Positions 53,647 to 59,769 of a DNA stretch of 59,769 nt are shown here, one piece after another. The position numbers and the translations under genes are program-made. The stretch comes from Holosporales bacterium (GTDB taxonomy: Bacteria > Pseudomonadota > Alphaproteobacteria > Holosporales > Holosporaceae): contig CANHKV010000007.1 of NCBI GenBank assembly GCA_947461445.1, forward strand, positions 1 through 59,769, written 5' to 3'. Each line of letters begins with the position of its first letter. The first letter of the stretch is position 1. Below the pieces are notes generated by a model. It had not been told where the DNA came from. It saw nothing but the letters and a program-made list of their open reading frames with translations, and made no database searches.

Positions 53647-54579
53647 TTATAGTTGGTTTTCTTTTATGTACTCAAGAATGTTATCAATATGTCCAAAGAT
53701 TGTTTTATTCATCAAACAAAATGGTTCTGAATACTTCTTCTCTGTAAAAAGAAAAAACTCAATAAATTTCCTGTATTTTTCCTCTTCCCCATCTATTTTT
53801 TTATCCCACTCAGATTTTAATTCCAAAAAACTCTTTTTTTCATTAGAATTTTCAGATTCGTCACGGTTTGCGTAAATCTTATAAGAGGGATTCCCATTCG
53901 AATTTATAATCGAGGCAGATTCTTCAACTTTTAATGTTAGCTTATAATCGGTAATATTTTTTACAGCTGTAATTGATGATGGCATCTCTTGCATCAGATT
54001 ATTAAATTCAGCATTCTCCTTAGATAAAGATAAATTTTCAATTGATTTTACATTCCTAATAAAATTGCAATAATTATTTTCAAATTTAAGCGTACGAAGT
54101 GCAAAATAATCATATGGAAATTCTTTAAACACTTCTTTTGCAGCCTTTTGGATTGCCAGTGATTTTAAAAAAATACTAATCCGACTTGATTCGAAAAGCT
54201 CCTTAAGATTGTCGTCCCATGCGTCTGGGTACAATTTTATATAAGCCTCAATATATTCTCTAATATCAGATTTAAACTGTTGTTCAAAAGCTACGGTTTC
54301 AATAAAAAATCTATCAACCTTTTTTAAGATTAATGAAAAAACATCTCTTTTGGAAGGAACGCTACCTGGCTCCTTCTGTGGGTGTTTGGCGTTCCGCATA
54401 CCCACAATAACGTCAACCAACTTGCGCTCTAATTCGCTGATCTGGTCCTCTGTTTTTCTCATCTTATCACGAACCTTATGCTTGGTTGTATCAGTAACAT
54501 CCACATAATCTACGGACATAACAGCACTAGGGGCGATTAGTCCAACCAGGATTAAAAATGCCCATTTTTTTGATTTCAT
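53647..54579 (-). CDS. Unrecognised secreted protein, 310 residues
   Basis: An intact gene with a signal peptide (SKKWAFLILVGLIAPSAVMS) followed by a highly charged helical region (residues 35-110, DQISELERKLVDVIV), a Tyr/Phe/Leu-rich middle and a Lys/Glu-rich end. No family is recognised. It shares ordered short similarities with the broken neighbour (for example KLYP matching SLYP, FKSDIREYIEAY matching FKCEIIKKYL). It is AT-rich relative to neighbours. It could be a host-directed secreted protein, but nothing proves that. Confidence 0.55.
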   Translation of the reverse strand: MKSKKWAFLILVGLIAPSAVMSVDYVDVTDTTKHKVRDKMRKTEDQISELERKLVDVIVGMRNAKHPQKEPGSVPSKRDVFSLILKKVDRFFIETVAFEQQFKSDIREYIEAYIKLYPDAWDDNLKELFESSRISIFLKSLAIQKAAKEVFKEFPYDYFALRTLKFENNYCNFIRNVKSIENLSLSKENAEFNNLMQEMPSSITAVKNITDYKLTLKVEESASIINSNGNPSYKIYANRDESENSNEKKSFLELKSEWDKKIDGEEEKYRKFIEFFLFTEKKYSEPFCLMNKTIFGHIDNILEYIKENQL

Positions 54580-54595
54580 TGATTTTTTTAATGCT

Positions 54596-54667
54596 TAAGG
54601 GGTACATTAACATTGTGCAGCATTTCTAACGCGCATATCAATGTTTTTTATAACATAGGACCCCTTA
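54596..54667. repeat. Nested inverted repeat between the secreted-protein gene and glyA
   Basis: An outer 8-bp pair (TAAGGGGT 54596-54603, ACCCCTTA 54660-54667) encloses an inner 7-bp pair (AACATTG 54609-54615, CAATGTT 54639-54645), the latter followed by a T-run on the plus strand. It may be a structured leader or a boundary between the AT-rich island and glyA. Confidence 0.35.
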
Positions 54668-54778
54668 TGAGGCCATTGGATCAATGCTGCCTCCATCGTC
54701 CCCCAAGATGCGGAACATTTGCGTTATTTTGATGCTTATGAAATACTGAGATAAGATGCCGCATATAAGGATATTTTT

Positions 54779-56065
54779 ATGACACAATGGCAAAATACTC
54801 CCCAAGAACACAATGGTGTAATGCACAATGCATATCAGACCCACCACACCATGATTGATACGCATATGGCCCAATACATCGCGGCGGAAACCAAACGTCA
54901 ACAGGATCATATTGAGCTGATTGCCTCTGAAAATTTTGTATCACGGGATATTTTGATGGCTGCTGGCAGTATTTTAACCAACAAATATGCCGAGGGGTAT
55001 CCGGGAAAGCGGTATTACGGTGGGTGTGAACATGTGGATCAGGTGGAACAACTGGCCATTGAGCGGGCAAAGTCCTTGTTTGGGTGTGCTTTTGCCAATG
55101 TGCAACCGCACTCTGGGTCCCAGGCCAATCAGGCTGTATTTTTGGCCCTGTTGAAGCCAGGGGATGGGATTTTAGGTATGAGCATGGATGCGGGTGGGCA
55201 TTTAACCCATGGTGCTCCGGTCAGCCTGACGGGGAAATGGTTTAATAGTGTTTCTTATGGGGTAAACCCCAGCAGTCATCGCGTGGATATGGACCAGGTG
55301 CGGGATTTGGCGAAAAAGCATCGACCAAAATTGATGATTGTGGGGGCGTCGTCGTATCCACGTGTTTTGAATTTTAAAGAATTCCGTGACATTGCGGACG
55401 AGGTGGGGGCATTTCTTTTGGCCGATGTGGCGCATATTTCTGGATTAATAGTCACCGGCCACCATCCCCATCCTTTTCCCTATGCCCATGTGGTCACCAG
55501 TACAACGCATAAAACATTGCGTGGTCCCAGAGGCGGTATTGTGTTGACCAATGACGAGGATTTGGCCAAAAAGATTAACACGGCGGTATTTCCAGGTCTG
55601 CAAGGGGGGCCATTGATGCACGTGATTGCAGCCAAGGGCATTGCCTTTCAAGAAGCCAGCACCCAAGCCTTTTCTAAATATATTGGTGCAGTGTGTGATA
55701 ATGCGGTTGCTCTGGCATCGGCATTGAGCGATCTTGGGTACGCTTTGGTATCCGGTGGAACGGATAATCATTTGTTGGTCATGGATTTTTCAGGATCGGA
55801 TTTATCGGGGCAGACAGCCCAACATGCTTTGGAATCTGTCCGCATTACGACCAATAAAAATGGGGTTCCCAGCGATCAGCGTTCTTATGTGCAAACATCG
55901 GGATTGCGTTTGGGGACACCGGCCATTACCACGCGAGGGTTTATGGTTTCTGATATGGAAATCATTGCGCAATGCATCCATCAACGTCTAGGCAACTTGG
56001 ATGGTCCAGTGGATGATTTGGTGAAACAGGTCGAACAATTGTGTCAAAAATATCCCTTGAATTAA
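54779..56065 (+). CDS. glyA: Serine hydroxymethyltransferase
   Basis: PLP enzyme converting serine plus tetrahydrofolate to glycine and methylene-tetrahydrofolate. At 428 residues it has ELIASENFVS and YAEGYPGKRYYGG near the N-terminus, the PLP-binding Lys245 in TSTTHKTLRGPRGG, and the C-terminal tail. The N-terminal 30 residues before TMIDTHMAQYIAAE are somewhat variable, so a later start is possible. It is followed by an intrinsic terminator and is probably monocistronic. Confidence 0.97.
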   Translation: MTQWQNTPQEHNGVMHNAYQTHHTMIDTHMAQYIAAETKRQQDHIELIASENFVSRDILMAAGSILTNKYAEGYPGKRYYGGCEHVDQVEQLAIERAKSLFGCAFANVQPHSGSQANQAVFLALLKPGDGILGMSMDAGGHLTHGAPVSLTGKWFNSVSYGVNPSSHRVDMDQVRDLAKKHRPKLMIVGASSYPRVLNFKEFRDIADEVGAFLLADVAHISGLIVTGHHPHPFPYAHVVTSTTHKTLRGPRGGIVLTNDEDLAKKINTAVFPGLQGGPLMHVIAAKGIAFQEASTQAFSKYIGAVCDNAVALASALSDLGYALVSGGTDNHLLVMDFSGSDLSGQTAQHALESVRITTNKNGVPSDQRSYVQTSGLRLGTPAITTRGFMVSDMEIIAQCIHQRLGNLDGPVDDLVKQVEQLCQKYPLN

Positions 56066-56100
56066 CGCCTTGGTTGGGTGTGCGGATAACGCATTTTTTG

Positions 56101-56125
56101 CACGCCATTGTGGCGGGATTTTTTT
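56101..56125 (+). terminator. Rho-independent terminator of glyA
   Basis: A 5-bp stem (CGCCA with TGGCG, 3-nt loop, 56103-56115) followed by GGA and seven T's, about 35 nt after the glyA stop. Short but typical. Confidence 0.75.
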
Positions 56126-56488
56126 AGTATTTTTTTGGGCGCCCAGAAGATTTTTTTGTCCTTTGATCCAAGCACATAGGTTTTGGTCAAGAATTTTGAT
56201 CGAACGACATTTAAAAGATCAAAAATTTTTTTAAAGTTATGGGATTTTCATTGTTTTTTAAGATTTTGATTCCAGAATGTTTAAAATTGTTGAAAAACAC
56301 AATGATAGCATATCTGGGGTGTGCTCTCTGTGGCAGAGCGTTATGAGGATTTTGGCTCAGATTCCCACGGATTGTGGTGCACAAATGCAACAGGCAGGAG
56401 GATTTTGAAAAAATAGTTCAGACCTGGTTGTTCCCTTTTTCCAGATGCGGTACTTTTTGAGAGTCAATCACTATAGAAAAGATTAGAT
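56126..56488. other. Gap between the glyA terminator and the outer-membrane protein gene
   Basis: AT-rich, with no convincing ORF. It must contain the promoter and leader of the downstream gene; no clear -35/-10 pair was assigned. The base composition is T-rich at the left (runs of T near 56136 and 56226). Confidence 0.4.
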
Positions 56489-57550
56489 ATGAAAAAAGTA
56501 TTTTTATTAATGGCATTATTATGCGGCGTAGTAAGAGCAGAAGATATGGCCATGAACTGCACACAGCAGGGATTCCAGGTTGGTCTTGGTTTTGGTGAGG
56601 GCATTTCAGGGTCAACATGCACACCTGCTGATTTCAAAGGTGCTGAGAACACACCAGCTACCATATCAACCAATCTGCAAAACATCGTTGAACCCTCTCA
56701 ATTCCTAATCACCGATGATGCCGGAGCTGTCACCTTTGATGATCCGGGTTCCATTGACATCACTACAGTCGCATTAGATTACTCCAATATATCCACCTGG
56801 CAGAGCACTCCAGCGATTATGGCCAGCTTCAGCCTGGGTTATAAGACATTCTTTGATTGCAACAAGTACTCTGTCACTGGAAATGCATTCATCATGATGA
56901 ATGGTACTTCTATGACTTCTAACTTGCAGGCAGAATCCGCCAGCTTCCAAGTACAAGTTGTGGATAATGCAAATGCAGAAGAAGGAGAAGAAACAACTGA
57001 AGAAACAGTAGAAACAGTATTGATTGGTGGCATTGGTAATGCCAAGCAATATGCTGGAAAGATGAAATTGACCAGCGGTGCAATATTTGGATTCAGCGTC
57101 TTGCTGGCCAAGGAATTCAGTTGGGGTAATGCAGGCTTGCTCTTGGGTATGAAGTTTAACCCATATAAATTGACATATCTGGAAACCAAGCCACAGAATG
57201 TTACAGAGGGTGTTGTCACAACAGCTGGATATCTTGATATAAGTGGTGAGGAAAATAACAATGTCAATCTAGACATCACAGATTATACATACAATAAATC
57301 AAAAACAAAAACTGCCACAGGATTTACAGTTGGTTTTGCTACAAACTACTACATCGCTGATAATGTGTCTGCTGGATTGACGGTATTCTATGATATGTAT
57401 GCACCGATCTCATTCGATCTCCAGGATATTAACATTTGTCCATACACCTATGGAGATGAACCTCAAGCTACAGACAGCGGTAAAATCAAGTTCCAGAACA
57501 ACACCATCGGTGTGATGATGAACTTGACATACTCTTTTGGTGCGAACTAA
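56489..57550 (+). CDS. Probable outer-membrane beta-barrel protein, highly expressed type
   Basis: A 353-residue protein with a signal peptide (MKKVFLLMALLCGVVRA, cleavage before EDMAM). Its mature part has alternating Gly/aromatic strands (AIFGFSVLLAKEFSWGNAGL, FTVGFATNYYIADNVSAGLTVFYD) and ends with LTYSFGAN, near the aromatic C-terminal signature of outer-membrane proteins. Codons end in C or G more often than in neighbours (AAC, TTC, AAG), which suits high expression. No strong ribosome binding site precedes ATG 56489. It may be a major porin or surface antigen; no family is recognised. Confidence 0.65.
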   Translation: MKKVFLLMALLCGVVRAEDMAMNCTQQGFQVGLGFGEGISGSTCTPADFKGAENTPATISTNLQNIVEPSQFLITDDAGAVTFDDPGSIDITTVALDYSNISTWQSTPAIMASFSLGYKTFFDCNKYSVTGNAFIMMNGTSMTSNLQAESASFQVQVVDNANAEEGEETTEETVETVLIGGIGNAKQYAGKMKLTSGAIFGFSVLLAKEFSWGNAGLLLGMKFNPYKLTYLETKPQNVTEGVVTTAGYLDISGEENNNVNLDITDYTYNKSKTKTATGFTVGFATNYYIADNVSAGLTVFYDMYAPISFDLQDINICPYTYGDEPQATDSGKIKFQNNTIGVMMNLTYSFGAN

Positions 57551-57933
57551 TCCAAAATCGGTATGAAGAATAGAGAAAATTAAGAATCATGATTGATCGT
57601 TTTCAACACTAATTCTGGTTTTCTCTGATTAAAAGCCTCTTTCCTGGAAATTTTTTCTGGGATTGGGGTTTTTTTTAATCGTTGTGTTCAGGATCCGCTC
57701 CCTCTTGCGTCCATTTTGATTTTTGTCACATCCGTGCAATCTGGCCTATACATGAGCAATCCTTTTCTCAAAGTTCAACCTCATTCATGTCATGCCAGTT
57801 CACCCTACCATCCTCTTCCAATCCACCCACCACCATCTGGCTCTGGCCCATACTGTGCAGGTAAGGATTTTCCCGTTGACAACGTCTGTATTTGCTATCA
57901 TAATTTTTTAACCATTGTAATATTTAAGTTTCG
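57551..57933. other. Gap with an inverted repeat, between barrel gene and pilin-like gene
   Basis: No convincing gene. An inverted repeat spans 57572-57626 (AGAGAAAA with TTTTCTCT, plus an inner AGAAT/ATTCT pair), possibly a weak terminator for the barrel gene, although no T-run follows. Short ORFs at 57682-57973 look incidental. Confidence 0.4.
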
Positions 57934-58542
57934 GTGCGTTCTACGCGAAAAAAACATTATTTTTTATACTTAAAATCTTATGAATATAAAAACAGGATTG
58001 TAACGTTTATTCGTAAGATTTGGAAAAATGAATCAGGACTTGGTCTAATAGAAATGGCCATCGTTTTGATTATCATTGGTGTGTTTTTATCGGGTGTTGT
58101 TTCCAAAGGACGTAAAATCATTTCAGATGCGAAGTTGATTACCACGGTGGGTGAAATTTCTCAATACGCCAGAGCATTGTCTGATTTTATGAAGAACAAA
58201 GGGGTGTCCTCAACCGAACTGTTGACCAATAAGAAGAATTGGTCAGCCATATTGGGCAAAGAAACACCTGTTCAAGATCATGAATCTGCTAATAAAAGTG
58301 AAGAAGAGCACTCTCCAGCTCTTAGCAATGGTGGGTATTTATTTATCGAGGATAAAGAGGGGATATGCTATCTTTTTTTGGGTAAAAAAGGTAAAAAAGT
58401 CTTTATGACGTACCATGAGGCCAGCTTTTTAAAAGACCGATTGGGAGATGGTGTGGAAATTATCGCCATGGATGGAAAAAGCATCGATTCAAAGTCGGAT
58501 CAGGGGGCTGGGATGTTTTGTTTAAAAATCCCGGTGGATTAG
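57934..58542 (+). CDS. Type IV pilin-like (prepilin) protein
   Basis: A 202-residue protein with a prepilin cleavage/methylation site: basic leader, then NESG followed by LGLIEMAIVLIIIGVFLSGVV with Glu at position +5 after the Gly, and a hydrophobic helix. The rest is a globular domain with Cys (GICYLFLGKKGK, MFCLKI). The leader is unusually long (about 37 residues before the Gly), and the start is GTG 57934 because no ATG exists upstream of the site. It may be a minor pilin or a pseudopilin for DNA uptake or type II secretion; no pil or gsp genes are adjacent. Confidence 0.7.
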   Translation: MRSTRKKHYFLYLKSYEYKNRIVTFIRKIWKNESGLGLIEMAIVLIIIGVFLSGVVSKGRKIISDAKLITTVGEISQYARALSDFMKNKGVSSTELLTNKKNWSAILGKETPVQDHESANKSEEEHSPALSNGGYLFIEDKEGICYLFLGKKGKKVFMTYHEASFLKDRLGDGVEIIAMDGKSIDSKSDQGAGMFCLKIPVD

Positions 58543-58820
58543 ATGAGTGCCCATGCAATAGATGCGTTTTTGATTAGATGAATGATGGTTACATAGATAT
58601 CCCTTTTATGCTGCGGACTGTTGACACTGATTTAATCTTATGGATTGCGGTTTGATCCGGTATACATTAATCAATGGACATTCCAGATGTCCAAACAAGA
58701 CCAGGGGCTGTTGCCGCACAGTGCGCAATCTGCATCTAGGCCTTAACGGCAGAACCTCTGTACGTCAAATACAGCAAGATGCCCCACCAGTAGCAGGGAG
58801 AAGAGGTAGAGCACTTGTGT

Positions 58821-59378
58821 TTAGGGGCGAATCAATAGGTTTTTTGGAGGTTGTGGGGGCAATTGGGCCAAGAATTGGACATGATTTCGTCGTGCGGTGG
58901 TTAGAATGGCATCCTTGATATAAAATGCCAAATTTTTACGAGGACATCGGTCTTGCCATTGCCTAGAAACACAGATTTGATGGTTGATGGTTACGGTAAT
59001 GGATTTAACCCAATCGTTATTTTGGATCACCTTGCAGCAGATCTGAAATCGTTCTCCAGCTTTTTTAGGTAAGGCAAACCATGGCGTTATAATGGTGCCA
59101 GTCATAAAATCCACATTTTCAAAGGAAAAATCCCGTAAAACCTCTAGTGATGCTGTCCAGATTGCTTTGTAAATGACCCCCAGAGGTTGTTCTTTTTTAC
59201 CAGAAGACACCACAGCAACATCTCCGAACAATTTGCCGACTGTATTAAATTTATGGTCCCATCGGGTGCTGCCAATTCTTGGATTTATGGTTGAATCTTT
59301 CAATCCATCAGGTCTCTTTAATCCTTGACATCCACCGATTACGATCAAAAACAAGCCCAAAAAAACCGTATAAAGCAT
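58821..59378 (-). CDS. DUF3576-like lipoprotein
   Basis: A 185-residue predicted lipoprotein with a signal and lipobox (FLIVIGGC), so lipid attachment is at a Cys near residue 17. The mature part has the arrangement known for DUF3576: a helix-strand region (WTASLEVLRDFSFENVDFMTGTIITPWFAL) and the C-terminal segment LAFYIKDAILTTARRNHV. The family is common in alphaproteobacteria and its role is uncertain. It is divergent from the gene at the window end. Confidence 0.7.
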   Translation of the reverse strand: MLYTVFLGLFLIVIGGCQGLKRPDGLKDSTINPRIGSTRWDHKFNTVGKLFGDVAVVSSGKKEQPLGVIYKAIWTASLEVLRDFSFENVDFMTGTIITPWFALPKKAGERFQICCKVIQNNDWVKSITVTINHQICVSRQWQDRCPRKNLAFYIKDAILTTARRNHVQFLAQLPPQPPKNLLIRP

Positions 59379-59492
59379 GAATAAGAGCGGTTATTTTTTT
59401 TATAATACTCTGATTATTAAAAAATCGCCACACTGTACATAGACCATAAAATGATGTATCTATAGCGTTCAATGGGGTCTCGAGTATGCACA

Positions 59493-59769
59493 ATGAAGTC
59501 AGTTTTTCATTTACTTTTAAGGATTTTTAGGGTGTGTATTAAAACACTGTGGGTGTGCATGGGGATGGTTGGGGTGTTCAGTTTGTATGCGTTAAACAAG
59601 GGAGGAATTACTTTTTGGGAAACTTGCCGGGATAAAGATGGCAACTGTACGGATATTGATCTTCCATGCTTACCTTTGTATGCCGCAGAGGGGTATGATG
59701 TCATTCAAATCCCATTTCCGGATCTGGCAACCCACGCACCTGCAGGTCGGCAAACCAAAATCAGAGGCA
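59493..59769 (+). CDS. Start of an unrecognised membrane/secreted protein (cut by window edge)
   Basis: The frame opens at ATG 59493 and stays open to the last base, so the protein continues. The N-terminus has a basic start and a hydrophobic helix (CIKTLWVCMGMVGVFSLYAL), then a Cys-containing region (WETCRDKDGNCTDIDLPCLP). This may be a signal anchor or a cleaved signal with a disulfide-rich domain. No family is recognised in the 92 visible residues. Confidence 0.6.
   Translation, partial: MKSVFHLLLRIFRVCIKTLWVCMGMVGVFSLYALNKGGITFWETCRDKDGNCTDIDLPCLPLYAAEGYDVIQIPFPDLATHAPAGRQTKIRG

Noticed and set aside
58640-58918. Plus-strand ORF before the DUF3576-like gene
   Set aside because: It overlaps the 3' end of a recognised lipoprotein gene on the other strand and has low-complexity Arg/Gly content.

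Overview
The window looks like about 60 kb of chromosome from an alphaproteobacterium with a modest GC content and an intact Gram-negative envelope. This rests on gene content only: a class I lysyl-tRNA synthetase, split PntAA/PntB transhydrogenase genes, an LdtR-like MarR regulator, an IHF-beta-like protein, a DUF3576-like lipoprotein and an H+-pyrophosphatase. Short operons, many lone housekeeping genes and a scatter of small unrecognised Sec-secreted proteins would fit an intracellular or host-associated lineage such as Holosporales, but that placement is inference. No phage, insertion sequence, rRNA or CRISPR array was seen.

Layout. 0-7.3 kb: end of an unknown gene, lysK, a Vat-type acetyltransferase, an orphan metal-ABC permease, hppA with a strong terminator, and a secreted protein. 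7.3-11.9 kb: grxD, ssb, gyrA with an unusual quinolone-determining segment, a 124-bp tandem repeat, and an IHF-like gene. 12-20.8 kb: a YhdP/AsmA-like envelope protein, fabG, lepA and lptD. 20.9-30.1 kb: tolB, comM, ruvC-secF-secD and polA without a recognisable proofreading site. 30.1-35.7 kb: a possible structured RNA, the MarR gene, gltX, dapF and cca. 35.7-42 kb: a DnaA-box cluster, then rsmH-ftsL-ftsI, a small secreted protein, tRNA-Arg(UCU) and tolQRA. 42-50.4 kb: recG, pntB with an FMN oxidoreductase gene, a divergent pntAA, and small secreted proteins. 50.4-52 kb: def-fmt. 52-54.6 kb: an AT-rich island with one broken and one intact secreted-protein gene. 54.7 kb to the end: glyA, a probable major outer-membrane protein, a pilin-like protein, a lipoprotein and the start of another membrane or secreted protein.

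The genes together support an intact envelope (LptD, Tol, YhdP-like, DapF, FtsI/FtsL), Sec export (SecDF), translation (LysRS, GluRS, tRNA-Arg, CCA enzyme, EF4, Def/Fmt), replication and repair (SSB, GyrA, PolA, RecG, RuvC) and proton-coupled redox and energy balance (H+-PPase, transhydrogenase). The least explained parts are the AT-rich island at 52.2-54.6 kb with a decaying secreted-protein gene carrying 13-residue repeats, the secreted pair at 49.5-50.3 kb that shares an LGAN motif, and the rearranged transhydrogenase locus, where no PntAB gene is visible.
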